A DNA stretch of 64,000 nucleotides from an uncultured Lachnospiraceae bacterium (GCA_910577105.1 CAJTMB010000002.1:62001-126000), one strand, 5' to 3'. Counted from the stretch's first letter, positions 18,389 through 27,550 are shown. The notes: a model not told the origin generated them from the letters alone. Translations and numbers: made by a program.

Positions 18389-19321
18389 ATGAAACACTTA
18401 ATGAGTCCACTGGACTTTTCCGTGGAGGAACTGGAAAAGTTATTTGACCTTGCCGAACACATAGCAAAGAATCCTATACGGTATGCACATACCTGCGACG
18501 GTAAAGTACTTGCCACCTGTTTTTACGAGCCAAGCACCAGGACGCGCCTTAGTTTTGAGTCTGCCATGATTCATTTAGGCGGAAAGGTTCTCGGCTTTTC
18601 CGACGCTGCCAATTCTTCTGCTTCCAAGGGGGAAAGCGTATCGGATACCATCCGCATCATTTCCTGTTATGCGGATATTTGTGCCATGCGCCATCCAAAA
18701 GAAGGCGCTCCCATGGTTGCTGCTGAAAAATCCCGGATTCCCGTTATCAATGCAGGGGATGGCGGACATCAGCACCCCACCCAGACCTTGACGGATTTAT
18801 TGACCATCCGCTCCTTAAAAGGACACCTTGACCACCTTACCATCGGCCTGTGCGGAGATTTAAAATTTGGGCGTACCGTACACTCCCTTATCAACGCGCT
18901 TGTCCGTTATGAAGGCATTCGTTTCGTATTCATCTCTCCCGAAGAATTGAGGGTTCCCGACTACATTACGGATATGTTAAAAGACAAAAATATCCCTTAT
19001 CAGGAGGTCATCCGCCTGGAAAATGTAATGCCCTCCCTTGACTTACTTTACATGACAAGAGTGCAAAAGGAACGTTTTTTCAACGAAGAAGATTACGTCC
19101 GGTTAAAGGATTTTTACATACTGGATACCGCAAAGATGGAACTGGCAGGACCCGATATGCTGGTACTGCACCCTCTTCCCAGAGTCAATGAAATATCTGT
19201 GGAGGTGGATGACGACCCAAGAGCCGTTTACTTTAAACAGGCACAGTACGGTGTCTATGTCAGGATGGCGCTCATCCTGACGCTGCTCGGTCTTGAAGAT
19301 TCCATGGAAAACGAAAAATAG
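18389..19321 (+). CDS. pyrB: Aspartate carbamoyltransferase, catalytic subunit
   Basis: 310 residues. Condenses carbamoyl phosphate with aspartate in pyrimidine synthesis. Motifs: carbamoyl-phosphate site EPSTRTRLSFESA near 50-62, HPTQTLTDL near 131 and LHPLPRVNEIS near 262. GGAGG 8 bases upstream. pyrI follows after 12 bases, so the enzyme is the allosteric dodecamer type. Confidence 0.95.
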   Translation: MKHLMSPLDFSVEELEKLFDLAEHIAKNPIRYAHTCDGKVLATCFYEPSTRTRLSFESAMIHLGGKVLGFSDAANSSASKGESVSDTIRIISCYADICAMRHPKEGAPMVAAEKSRIPVINAGDGGHQHPTQTLTDLLTIRSLKGHLDHLTIGLCGDLKFGRTVHSLINALVRYEGIRFVFISPEELRVPDYITDMLKDKNIPYQEVIRLENVMPSLDLLYMTRVQKERFFNEEDYVRLKDFYILDTAKMELAGPDMLVLHPLPRVNEISVEVDDDPRAVYFKQAQYGVYVRMALILTLLGLEDSMENEK

Positions 19322-19333
19322 GAGGTTATCCCG

Positions 19334-19765
19334 ATGTTAAATGTAGGAAAAATTGAAGAAGGCTTTGTGCTTGACCACATCAAAGCAGGAAAAAGCATGG
19401 ACATATACAAACACCTTCAGCTGGGCAAGCTGGACTGCACCGTAGCCATTATTAAAAATGCCCGCAGCAATAAGATGGGAAAGAAAGACATTTTAAAGGT
19501 AGAATGTGATATCAACCAGCTTGATTTGGATGTTCTTGCCTTTATTGACCATAATATTACCGTCAATGTCATCAAAGACGGAGAAATAGTGGATAAAAAA
19601 GAACTGGTGCTTCCCAAAATGATAAAAAATGTCATACGCTGCAAAAACCCCCGCTGCATCACTTCCATTGAACAGGGACTTCCCCACATTTTTGTTCTGG
19701 CTGACGAAGAAAAAGAAATCTACCGCTGTAAATACTGTGAAGAAAAAGGAAACGGTTCTCTTTAG
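19334..19765 (+). CDS. pyrI: Aspartate carbamoyltransferase, regulatory subunit
   Basis: 143 residues. Nucleotide-binding N-terminal domain and C-terminal zinc domain with four Cys (CKNPRC, then CKYCEE). It binds CTP/ATP and controls PyrB. GGAGG lies at the pyrB stop. Its stop codon sits in the loop of the terminator that follows. Confidence 0.95.
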   Translation: MLNVGKIEEGFVLDHIKAGKSMDIYKHLQLGKLDCTVAIIKNARSNKMGKKDILKVECDINQLDLDVLAFIDHNITVNVIKDGEIVDKKELVLPKMIKNVIRCKNPRCITSIEQGLPHIFVLADEEKEIYRCKYCEEKGNGSL

Positions 19766-19782
19766 AGAACCGCTCTTTTACT
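19751..19782 (+). terminator. Terminator of pyrBI
   Basis: An 8-bp stem CGGTTCTC/GAGAACCG with a TTTA loop, then a CTCTTTTAC tract. The pyrI stop codon overlaps the loop and stem. Confidence 0.65.
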
Positions 19783-20554
19783 TTCTCTTTTTCTTCTCTT
19801 CCGCTTTCTGCCTTATCTCTTCCATAATTTCCCGATAACGGACGGAACTCATGGAAGGGTTGTTATGGAACAGCTTATGCATCCATTTTGCGTTTTTCAT
19901 CCGCTCCATGTTCTCTTTTAACTGCTCCATGTGGAGTCTGTCAACAATAGACTCTTTTTTCTGCTCCATATTTTCCGCAAACAACTCTTTCTTTGCATTC
20001 CATTCTTCTTTTGCCTTCTCCAAGTACACCAGAATATCCCGCAAATCCAGAGCCGCCTTAAAAGCCAGCGCAAAATCTCCGGCAATATAAACGGTAAGAA
20101 GCACCGTAATTATAGTCAAAACTGCTGAAGGGATGTCCAGCACAAATGCTTCAACGGGCTTATGTATCACATAAGTCATCAGCATGGTAAGTCCTCCCCA
20201 TGCCAATGAGGAACTTAAGCAGATATGTCCTTTAAAATTAAAAGGCTGATTGGAATAATCCCAGTATCGCACTTTAAACAACGCCTCCATCACAACGCCT
20301 GTCACATATTCCAACAATGTGGCGCCGATACAGCCCGCGATGTAAACAGCCCACCAATGCTGCAAAAACGGTTTGGAAACCAGCAGCATCATAATGGCGC
20401 CGCTTCCGTAAAGCGGCAGAAACGGCCCTTTCATAAAACCTCTGTTTACAAACTTCCTGCTTTTTATGGAAACATATGCCGATTCAAAACACCAGCCGAA
20501 AAAACAGTAAAAATAAAAGAAAAACAACCATTGTATTACAGAATATCCAAACAT
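19778..20554 (-). CDS. CmpB-type membrane protein (putative ABC transporter permease)
   Basis: 258 residues. Five or so membrane spans in the first 170 residues with CFFGWCFESAYVS, FLPLYGSGA, LLEYVTGVVMEALF and YWDYSNQPFNFKGHICL, as in the PF06541 family. A charged coiled tail rich in Lys/Glu/Met follows (residues 185-258) and probably lies in the cytoplasm. It is a larger paralogue of the protein at 15169-15567. Function unknown. It converges on pyrI with the terminator between them. Confidence 0.78.
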   Translation of the reverse strand: MFGYSVIQWLFFFYFYCFFGWCFESAYVSIKSRKFVNRGFMKGPFLPLYGSGAIMMLLVSKPFLQHWWAVYIAGCIGATLLEYVTGVVMEALFKVRYWDYSNQPFNFKGHICLSSSLAWGGLTMLMTYVIHKPVEAFVLDIPSAVLTIITVLLTVYIAGDFALAFKAALDLRDILVYLEKAKEEWNAKKELFAENMEQKKESIVDRLHMEQLKENMERMKNAKWMHKLFHNNPSMSSVRYREIMEEIRQKAEEKKKRK

Positions 20555-20563
20555 ATCTTTCTC

Positions 20564-21334
20564 CTAGCGGTACATATCCATTGCCAGACAGATTTTTCCT
20601 TTTTTTGTTTCGTATTTCACTTCTTTAAAAACAAGCTTACCGAACCCTCTCACATTCACCACTTCTCCGGGCTTCCACATACGGCTGTTGTTTTCTGCCA
20701 GACGCCCGTCCACATAGACCTTTCCTCCCCGGAAAAGTGCAATGCTCTCGGCTCTGGATATATGATAAACCTTTGACAGACATCCGTCAATGCGCAGGGA
20801 GCTCACCTGCACCTCCACGCTTTTCGGCTCATCCCTTTTTGCCGTATCCATCCGTCCCGTAACCTCACATCCCACATGGGTATGCTTTATCTGAACCAGA
20901 TTTTCACAGATAAATTCCGCCATGGAAGACAGGCAGTACAAATAACCTTCCCTGTCACCCACGCGGATATCGCCGATACAGTCACGTTCAATGCCCAGAT
21001 TCATCAGCGCACCCAAAAAATCCCTGTGGGAGAAATCATCTGAAAATTTTACCGCTGACGGCTTTACATGGATACAGGAAATCGGATACTCCTCCTCATA
21101 CCCAAGCTCCTCAGGCGACCCAAAGCGAACCACTTTCCGCTCGGCTTCTTCATCACCGCCAAATAAAGCAGGATGGGAAAAAAGCAAATCTTTTTCCATC
21201 CTGTAATAGACATCCAGTTCAGCCATTCCCAGAAAACTGCTGAAAGTAAAAACATTCTGCCTGTAAGATTTATCAGCAAGTTCCTTAAGCCTTTTCTGCA
21301 ATTGTGCCAGTTCTTTTTCCGAGTTTAACGCCAT
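20564..21334 (-). CDS. S4-domain RNA-binding protein, YlmH-like
   Basis: About 256 residues. The C-terminal S4 domain (residues 180-240) carries SLRIDGCLSKVYHISRAESIALFRGGKVYVDGRLA. The N-terminal region, with LADKSYRQNVFTFSSFLGMAEL, matches the YlmH family, linked to ribosome rescue and cell division genes in Bacillota. Start uncertain: ATG 21334 gives the usual family length, ATG 21346 is an alternative. It is 9 bases from the CmpB-like gene start, so probably co-transcribed with it. Confidence 0.82.
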   Translation of the reverse strand: MALNSEKELAQLQKRLKELADKSYRQNVFTFSSFLGMAELDVYYRMEKDLLFSHPALFGGDEEAERKVVRFGSPEELGYEEEYPISCIHVKPSAVKFSDDFSHRDFLGALMNLGIERDCIGDIRVGDREGYLYCLSSMAEFICENLVQIKHTHVGCEVTGRMDTAKRDEPKSVEVQVSSLRIDGCLSKVYHISRAESIALFRGGKVYVDGRLAENNSRMWKPGEVVNVRGFGKLVFKEVKYETKKGKICLAMDMYR

Positions 21335-21404
21335 ACCAATCCCCATGCAAATCGCGAGCCTGCTTGCGATATTGCTTAAAAACAAAATTTAAAAACGCAG
21401 ATTT

Positions 21405-21545
21405 TTCACCCTAACCTTCATGCCGCCACTCCATGGCGGCTCAAATCAAGATGAAAATGCCGTATTTCCGGCATTTTCCGGCGTGAAACTTAGTACTTCT
21501 TAGCGAAATGCCCCTTGGCATGAGCTATTAGAAGTACTTTTCACG
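21405..21545. repeat. Palindromic intergenic repeat, copy 2
   Basis: Same order of three hairpins as copy 1: GCCGCC/GGCGGC (near 21422-21440), AATGCC/GGCATT (21457-21476), and a long stem from GCGTGAAA (21481) to TTTCACGC (21545). The first hairpin has a different sequence from copy 1 but both arms changed together. It ends just after the TAA stop of the ZIP gene. Confidence 0.82.
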
Positions 21546-21548
21546 CTA

Positions 21549-22340
21549 TTACCCCAATGCCACATCCAATATCATCATTAACAAAAATCCTGCCAGCACG
21601 CCAGCCGTACCGAAATGGGAGTGTTCACCCAGATGAGCCTCCGGAATCAGTTCTTCCACCACCACATAAATCATGGCGCCTGCCGCAAAAGAAAGCAGCC
21701 ATGGCATAAACGGCACCAGTGCAGATGCCAGCAATACCGTAATCACCCCGAAAACAGGCTCCACAATGCCGGACAAGCAGCCACACAAAAATGCTTTCAG
21801 AGTCCCTGTGCCTTCCTTTTTTAAAGGCAGCGAAATTGCCGCTCCTTCCGGAAAATTCTGAAGGCCGATGCCGACAGCCAGTGCAAATGCCGCAGCATAC
21901 TCCACGGTGTCCGCACCATTTAACCGGGCATTTGCAAAAGCAATTCCCATTGCCATTCCCTCAGGAATATTATGAAGCGTCACGGCAAACACCATCAATG
22001 TAGTTCTTTGCAGGGAAGTTTTCGGCCCTTCACCCTGCCGCTCCCCGATATGCAGATGGGGAACCAGCTTATCCATCAGCATCAAAAACAGCGCACCCAG
22101 CAAAAATCCGCCTGCCGCCGGTATCCATCCGATACCGCCCGCCTCACCGGCCTGCTCTATGGCAGGTATCAGCAGTGACCAGACACTGGCAGCAATCATT
22201 ACCCCGGCTGCAAATCCCAAAAAAGCCTTGTGGATATTCTCCTTCATTTCCTTTTTAAAAAAGAAAACCATTGCCGCGCCCAGTGATGTCATAAGCCAGG
22301 CAAAACTTGTTCCCTCCAATGCAAGTAAAACCGTACGCAT
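21549..22340 (-). CDS. ZIP family metal transporter
   Basis: 263 residues with about eight membrane spans. The ZIP metal path is marked by LHNIPEGMAMG and GLQNFPEGAAIS, with His/Asn/Pro/Glu residues in spans 4 and 5. It imports zinc or a related divalent metal. ATG 22340 is preceded by AAGGAG. It is the third gene after two CobW-type GTPases, which supports a role in zinc supply under shortage. Confidence 0.9.
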   Translation of the reverse strand: MRTVLLALEGTSFAWLMTSLGAAMVFFFKKEMKENIHKAFLGFAAGVMIAASVWSLLIPAIEQAGEAGGIGWIPAAGGFLLGALFLMLMDKLVPHLHIGERQGEGPKTSLQRTTLMVFAVTLHNIPEGMAMGIAFANARLNGADTVEYAAAFALAVGIGLQNFPEGAAISLPLKKEGTGTLKAFLCGCLSGIVEPVFGVITVLLASALVPFMPWLLSFAAGAMIYVVVEELIPEAHLGEHSHFGTAGVLAGFLLMMILDVALG

Positions 22341-22354
22341 ATATTCTCCTTGTC

Positions 22355-23284
22355 TCAATTAAAACTGATAATCTCGTTTTTGGGGGCCTTTGCCTTCTCC
22401 ACACTGACTGCATGTAAAACCGGCCCTTCACCCTGATATTCCTCCCGATATTCTTTTGTGACGGAAGCCTTCACCCTGACCCATTCCTTTTGTTTCAGAT
22501 TGTCCGCCCCCGCATATTCGCAGGCATACCCCAAAAAAGCCATATCATCCGCACAGCAGGTCATGGCCATACGCCCCGGCACAAAATATCCCTTGGGAAA
22601 TCCTTCCGGTTTTAATACCATGGCAAGAAATTCTATGGTCTTTCCAACATATCTTTCCATATGGTCCATGCTGTCCAGATACCAGATACCATACCCAAAA
22701 TCGTCCAGTTTTAATACATCTTCTGTCAAATCGTAAGGCAAATCGTCTTCCAGAATATCCGTAATTTCACCGTTTGCGTCTTCAAAAATAACATCCGCCC
22801 TGGGATTCACCGCCTTGATATTCCTCTTGTAAGCATTCAAGTCCGTGATGCCGTCACAGCGGTTAAAAATAATCATCTCGGAATTTCGTACCATCTCTGC
22901 CAGAAGGGAACGCATATTGGTGTAATACATCGGAAAGGTAGAACCGTCAATGGTCGTAATCTGCTGCTCCACTTTCCAATGCCAGGGAAGCTTCATTTCC
23001 TTAAAATTCCACATGCCGTTATATTCTATAATGATTCTGTCAGGCTTGTGTTTCTTTTCCAGCTCCAGCAAATGGGAGGGCGTAAAAGACGCTTCCTCCT
23101 CAATCACCTCCAGCACCGTCCTGCTCTTTTTCAGCAGCGAAGCGTCATACTCCACCTCCCCTTCCTCACAAAGCAAGAGCAGCGTGGTTCCCTTTGTCTG
23201 AAAATACGGCTGTGAAAGCGTAAAAGTGATAAACTCAGTCTTGCCGCTTTCCAGAAACCCATTGATGATATATACAGCTTTCAT
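22355..23284 (-). CDS. CobW/G3E-type GTPase
   Basis: 309 residues. Modified P-loop GFLESGKTEF near residue 9, then VEYDASLLKKS in place of the usual CXCC metal motif. IIIEYNGMWN and IIFNRCDGITD (NKxD-like, with RCDG) complete the nucleotide site. Proteins of this branch occur in Clostridia next to metal importers; the client is unknown. The missing CXCC motif suggests a function distinct from its neighbour at 23330-24526. Confidence 0.82.
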   Translation of the reverse strand: MKAVYIINGFLESGKTEFITFTLSQPYFQTKGTTLLLLCEEGEVEYDASLLKKSRTVLEVIEEEASFTPSHLLELEKKHKPDRIIIEYNGMWNFKEMKLPWHWKVEQQITTIDGSTFPMYYTNMRSLLAEMVRNSEMIIFNRCDGITDLNAYKRNIKAVNPRADVIFEDANGEITDILEDDLPYDLTEDVLKLDDFGYGIWYLDSMDHMERYVGKTIEFLAMVLKPEGFPKGYFVPGRMAMTCCADDMAFLGYACEYAGADNLKQKEWVRVKASVTKEYREEYQGEGPVLHAVSVEKAKAPKNEIISFN

Positions 23285-23329
23285 AAAATATCCTTTCTTT
23301 TATCCGGCCTTTGCAGCCCCAAATCACCG

Positions 23330-24526
23330 TCAGGCAAATAACGCCTCCAGCCCCTCCTCCGCCAGGCCGGAACCAATGACGCAAATCTTTCCCGTCACCT
23401 GCGGCTTTCCTGTCCTGATATCACTTTCACCCGGTACATAGTCAAAATAAATCCATGTGCCATCCTCAGCGGGAACCATTCCTTTGGCCCGAAGCACCAT
23501 GCCATAGTCGCCGCCCTCTAAGCTTTCCAGCAGTTTTGCTATTCTTTCCGCCGTATACAGGGCAGGCGTTTCTTTTCCCCAGCTTGTAAACACTTCATCC
23601 GCATGATGATGGTGATGCCCTTCCTCATGGTCATGACATCCGCAGGTGCAGTCATCGCCATGGTCATGATGGTGCTCATGGCCGCACTCTTCCCCGTCTT
23701 CATGATGGTGGTGGTGTCCATGGCAGCACTCTTCTTCGTCTTCATGATGGTGGTGTCCATGGCAGCATTCTTCACCGTCTTCATGATGATGATGGTGTCC
23801 ATGGCAGCATTCTTCACCGTCTTCATGATGATGATGGTGTCCATGGCAGCACTCCTCCCCGTCTTCATGATGATGGTGGTGATGTTCATGTGCTTCTTCC
23901 AGCATGTCCTGCAGCATATTTTCCAGTTTGTCAGCGCCTTCTATTGCTTTCAGGATATCCGCTCCCTGCAAATCTTCCCATGGTGTGGTGATAATGACCG
24001 CCTCTTTGTTATATTCCCGAATCATCTCCACACAGGTCTCCAGCTTTTCCTGATTCATGCCGGCTGTCCGGCTCAGGATAATGGTACCGGCATAGGCAAT
24101 CTGATTACAGAAGAACTCGCCGAAATTCTTGATATACATCCTGCATTTTGCCGCATCCACCACAGCTACCGCACTGTTTACCCGGACTAACGCATCCGAA
24201 GCAACATTTTCCACTGCCTTTATGACATCGGAAAGCTTTCCTACCCCGGAAGGCTCTATCAATATCCTTTCCGGTGCATAAGTTGTCAGCACTTCTTTCA
24301 ATGAAGTTCCGAAATCACCCACAAGGGAACAGCAGATGCAGCCGGAGTTCATCTCTTTGATTTCGATGCCGGACTCCTCCAGAAACCCGCCGTCAATACC
24401 GATTTCCCCAAATTCATTTTCAATCAATACCACCTTGGTATCTGCCAATGCTTCCTTGAGCAGCTTTTTAATCAATGTCGTTTTACCGGCTCCGAGAAAG
24501 CCGGAAAAAATATCTATTTTTGTCAT
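23330..24526 (-). CDS. CobW/ZNG1-type GTPase with His/Cys tandem repeat
   Basis: 398 residues. P-loop GFLGAGKTT, GCICC metal motif near 66-70, and a C-terminal CobW_C domain (YTAERIAKLLESL, then WIYFDYVP). Between the domains, at about 215-315, is a metal-binding segment of near-identical 14-residue units (HHHHHEDGEECCHG). Such proteins hand zinc to client enzymes or buffer it. ATG 24526 has GGAGG upstream. It is first in a cluster with a second GTPase and a ZIP importer. Confidence 0.9.
   Translation of the reverse strand: MTKIDIFSGFLGAGKTTLIKKLLKEALADTKVVLIENEFGEIGIDGGFLEESGIEIKEMNSGCICCSLVGDFGTSLKEVLTTYAPERILIEPSGVGKLSDVIKAVENVASDALVRVNSAVAVVDAAKCRMYIKNFGEFFCNQIAYAGTIILSRTAGMNQEKLETCVEMIREYNKEAVIITTPWEDLQGADILKAIEGADKLENMLQDMLEEAHEHHHHHHEDGEECCHGHHHHHEDGEECCHGHHHHHEDGEECCHGHHHHEDEEECCHGHHHHHEDGEECGHEHHHDHGDDCTCGCHDHEEGHHHHHADEVFTSWGKETPALYTAERIAKLLESLEGGDYGMVLRAKGMVPAEDGTWIYFDYVPGESDIRTGKPQVTGKICVIGSGLAEEGLEALFA
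23689..23886. repeat. In-frame 42-bp tandem repeat coding the His/Cys segment
   Basis: About five near-identical 42-bp units inside the GTPase gene, each coding a 14-residue His/Glu/Cys block. They stay in frame and differ by a few bases or a single codon loss. This region is prone to unit gain and loss by slippage. Confidence 0.85.
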
Positions 24527-24571
24527 AGTATCCTCCATTCTGAAGCGTTGCATAAAACCGCCGCATAGCAT

Positions 24572-24600
24572 ATTGTGGAACATTTTTCACGGAATGTCAA
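24572..24600 (-). promoter_or_regulatory. Possible promoter of the metal cluster
   Basis: On the minus strand TTGACA, 17 bases, then CACAAT, 46 bases before the GTPase ATG. The -35 is consensus, the -10 weak, so an activator or repressor site may overlap. I see no clear Zur box. Confidence 0.45.
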
Positions 24601-24619
24601 GAAGTCTTCCGCATTTTCA

Positions 24620-25288
24620 TTATCTTTTACAGTCATTATCTTTTGCCAGCATCCACTCGGATTCTATGACGGAAAACGGCAGCACTGCCGCTTCCCCCTC
24701 CCTGCTTATCCCGCATATGATTCCCGCAATATATCCTTTTGCATCAACAACTGCACATCCGCTCATGCCTCCCTTGACCTCCATTTTCAACAGCATCATG
24801 TCAAGGGAAAAATCCTCCAGATAAATCCATGTGGAGAGCACCACTCCTTCCATACTTTCTCCCTGTGTCCCGTCAGCGGTAAGTGTATACAGCACATCCC
24901 CTTCCTGCAATCCGTCAAAATGCTTTCTGTCTTTCTTTACCGGCACTGCCATATCCGGCATTTTTTCCTCTTCCACTTTTAAAAATGCCGCATCTGCGGT
25001 TTCCGACAGGTAAAATACCTCCGCATCGGTCTCACTTCCATCGGAAAATACAATGGTACATAAATCCCCGCACACCAGCCCTGAAAGGACATGGCCGGCC
25101 GTTGCCAGATAACCGCCGCTTTCATCCCTGTCATACACAATGCCCCGGCCCGTAAAATATGGGGTTCTCACCGTAACGTAAGAAGATGTGTTCTGTGTTT
25201 CCCCGTTTCTTCCTGCCGATATAAACAGGCATAACACTAACAGTGCTGCTGCCGATATACAAATAATTGTTTTCTTTTTCCTGTCCAT
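24620..25288 (-). CDS. Membrane-anchored trypsin-like serine protease
   Basis: 222 residues. One N-terminal membrane span (residues 7-25), then a trypsin-like fold facing outside. Triad: His66 in TAGHVL, Asp99 in ETADAAFLKV and Ser176 in GGMSGCAVV. No PDZ domain. The open frame extends another 62 codons upstream into RNase P RNA sequence, so the true start is ATG 25288, which has GGGAGG before it. The likely role is protein quality control or processing at the cell surface; the substrate is unknown. Confidence 0.82.
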   Translation of the reverse strand: MDRKKKTIICISAAALLVLCLFISAGRNGETQNTSSYVTVRTPYFTGRGIVYDRDESGGYLATAGHVLSGLVCGDLCTIVFSDGSETDAEVFYLSETADAAFLKVEEEKMPDMAVPVKKDRKHFDGLQEGDVLYTLTADGTQGESMEGVVLSTWIYLEDFSLDMMLLKMEVKGGMSGCAVVDAKGYIAGIICGISREGEAAVLPFSVIESEWMLAKDNDCKR

Positions 25289-25304
25289 TATAACTGCCTC
25301 CCTA

Positions 25305-25354
25305 TGAAAAACCCGGCAAACACAGCCGGACTGGCTATTTTTACCGGGTTTTTT
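25305..25354 (-). terminator. Terminator of RNase P RNA
   Basis: On the minus strand AACCCGG pairs with CCGGGTT and is followed by a T run; it starts a few bases past the rnpB 3' end. Confidence 0.75.
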
Positions 25355-25358
25355 ATTG

Positions 25359-25743
25359 ATAAGCAGGACGATAAGCCGGGTTATGTCTTGAATAATCATC
25401 TGTCTAGGACTGCCGTTGCCGGCAGCCTCAAGCGACCCACCTGAAAACAGGCCGGGCAAGCCTATTGTTTTCATACGGTCTTGCTTCGGATGGGGTTTAC
25501 ATGGCTTCCCTCGTTACCGAAGGAACGGTAGTCTCTTACACTGCCTTTCCACCCTTACCGGATTGCATACGGCTTGCCGTATGCAATCAGAAGAACCGGC
25601 ACAGCCGTTTCTTCCATTCGGCGGTTTATTTCTGTTGCACTGGCCTTGGAGTCACCTCCACCGGACGTTATCCGGCATCCTGCCCTGCGAAGCCCGGACT
25701 TTCCTCACCCACATAAGTGGCCGCGATTATTTATCCTACTTAT
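25359..25743 (-). ncRNA. rnpB: RNase P RNA (type A)
   Basis: RNA subunit of RNase P, which trims tRNA 5' ends. Conserved core on the minus strand: GAGGAAAGTCCGGGCTTC, AGGGCAGGATGCCGGATAACG near the 5' end, GTAAACCCCATCCGAAGCAA in the middle and CCTAGACAGATGATTATTC near the 3' end. The ends are set by a perfect 10-bp P1 helix (5' ATAAGTAGGA with TCCTGCTTAT). About 385 nt, and bacterial type A by its layout. It follows the nucleoside kinase gene and is ended by a terminator. Confidence 0.95.
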
Positions 25744-25897
25744 TTACTTTTTATTCTGTCTTAAAGAGACCGTTTCCTCTTCCAAATACGACCACTATAG
25801 CAAAAGACAGCCATCTGTGCCTATTATATACTATGGAGGCACAACTTGAAAAGAAAAAAATACCGGTCCGCACAAATTTTAGGGGAAACCCATTCCG

Positions 25898-27550
25898 TTA
25901 TACATGAAAACAGCTTCCGCCCACAAATTCCCTGCATATGGAATTGTTGGGCAGGCTCTCACTGCTAACCCCAAGAAAATAATCCAGGAATTTTAACAGC
26001 CTCTTTGCCTCATAGTATTCCGGCTCATCCTTTTCAATCCCAAACAAAAGCGGTTCCGCAAACTGCTTTAACACTGCAAGTTCATAGATGAGCGCCGAGT
26101 TAAACATGGCGTCCGCACTCTCCTGAAACGGAAAGATATTCTCCTCTTCCCCTCTCCTGACCGAAGGCCACATATGAATCGTCTGCTTTGCACTGGAGCC
26201 CCTGGTCCTTGCATCCCGCACCATCCTCCTCAAGAGCCGCACATCCGTGGTGGGAATCCTGTTGTGCTCATCGATATTTAAGCTTGTCAGCGCACTGATG
26301 TAAATTCTGTACTTACTCTCATCGGGAAGCGCATGGGACATCCTGCCGTTCAAGCCGTGAATGCCTTCAATTACCAATATATCCTCTGCCCCCAGGGTAA
26401 GCGTATTGCCTTTATACTCCCGTTTTCCGGTCTTAAAATTAAAGCTTGGCATCTGCACCGTTTTTCCGTCCAGCAGCGCGCACATATCCTGATTAAACTG
26501 CTCAATGTCGATTGCTTCAAGACATTCAAAATTATAGTCACCGTTTTCGTCCTTCGGTGTAAACTCCCTGTCCACAAAATAATCATCCAATCCAATCGGA
26601 TGCGGCGTCATGCCCTGTGTACGAAGCTGAATGGACAGCCGGTGTGAAAAAGTAGTTTTCCCGGAAGAGGACGGTCCGGCAATCATCACAAACTTCACGT
26701 TACCGCGCTTTACAATCTCTTTTGCAATCTCTCCGATTTTTCTTTCCTGCTCCGCCTCCTGAACCAGTATTGTATCATTGATGTTCCCTTTGCAGATGCG
26801 GTTGTTCAATTCCCCTACGGTCGAAATATTTACCCTTCTTCCCCAGTTCTTTGCATCCTCCATGGTATTAAACAACAGCTTGCTTTTCGGTGTAGGCAAG
26901 ATTTCACAGGGATTCTTTTTCTCCGGAAGCAATAACATCATCCCTTTTTCATACAAAACCAGGTCAAAATATTTAACATATCCTGCGTTGGGAAGCATAA
27001 AGCCGTAATAATAATCAAAATACCCTTCCATCTCATACAGATTGATAAAAGAACTTCTCCTGTATTTAAACAATTTTTCCTTGTCCACCATCCCCTTTTC
27101 GCGGAACAGTTCCATGGCGTCATCCACAGGAAAAGACTTTTTTATCAAAGGCATTTTCATTTCTACCAGTTCGTGCATTCTCTTTTTGATTTTTTCTACC
27201 AGTTCTTCGGTAACGGTATATTCTCCCGTGTTGATATAATATCCGTGTCCAATCGTAAATTCCACGCGGCATGCCTGGGCAAAACCCGCTCCCGCAATAT
27301 CGTACACCGCTTTCAGCACCAGCATTTTAGCCGTACGCACATAAGTCTTGCTGCCGACGGCATCCTGCAAAGTAAAAAACTCCAAAACGCCGCTCCTGGT
27401 CGCTTTTTTAAACAATTCCCGCATTTTGCCGTTTAATGCTACCACTGCAATCTGGTTGTTGTAAGCAGGCTGGAACTCCTTCACAATTTCTTCGTAGGTG
27501 CATCCTTTTGGATATTCCCTCTCTTCTCCGTTAATAGTAAGCTTAATCAT
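25898..27550 (-). CDS. TGS-domain nucleoside (uridine) kinase
   Basis: 550 residues. N-terminal TGS domain (residues 1-60), a threonyl-tRNA-synthetase-like second domain (VEFTIGHGYYINTGEYT), and a C-terminal uridine/phosphoribulokinase-type kinase with P-loop GPSSSGKTTF near 290 and a YISALTSLNIDEHNRI stretch. This fusion is annotated as nucleoside kinase in Clostridia and probably phosphorylates uridine or cytidine. TGS may bind a regulatory nucleotide. It follows nif3 in the dgt-dnaG-rpoD block. Confidence 0.88.
   Translation of the reverse strand: MIKLTINGEEREYPKGCTYEEIVKEFQPAYNNQIAVVALNGKMRELFKKATRSGVLEFFTLQDAVGSKTYVRTAKMLVLKAVYDIAGAGFAQACRVEFTIGHGYYINTGEYTVTEELVEKIKKRMHELVEMKMPLIKKSFPVDDAMELFREKGMVDKEKLFKYRRSSFINLYEMEGYFDYYYGFMLPNAGYVKYFDLVLYEKGMMLLLPEKKNPCEILPTPKSKLLFNTMEDAKNWGRRVNISTVGELNNRICKGNINDTILVQEAEQERKIGEIAKEIVKRGNVKFVMIAGPSSSGKTTFSHRLSIQLRTQGMTPHPIGLDDYFVDREFTPKDENGDYNFECLEAIDIEQFNQDMCALLDGKTVQMPSFNFKTGKREYKGNTLTLGAEDILVIEGIHGLNGRMSHALPDESKYRIYISALTSLNIDEHNRIPTTDVRLLRRMVRDARTRGSSAKQTIHMWPSVRRGEEENIFPFQESADAMFNSALIYELAVLKQFAEPLLFGIEKDEPEYYEAKRLLKFLDYFLGVSSESLPNNSICREFVGGSCFHV

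Noticed and set aside
23689..23886. CRISPR-like tandem repeat
   Set aside because: Units are contiguous with no spacers and stay in the reading frame of the GTPase gene.
23603..24190. 195-residue plus-strand ORF rich in Met/Val
   Set aside because: It is the antisense shadow of the His/Cys repeat of the zinc GTPase gene; no ribosome site and an extreme repetitive composition.
25289..25474. N-terminal extension of the trypsin-like protease
   Set aside because: These codons lie in the rnpB 3' region and its terminator; ATG 25288 with a good ribosome site is the true start.
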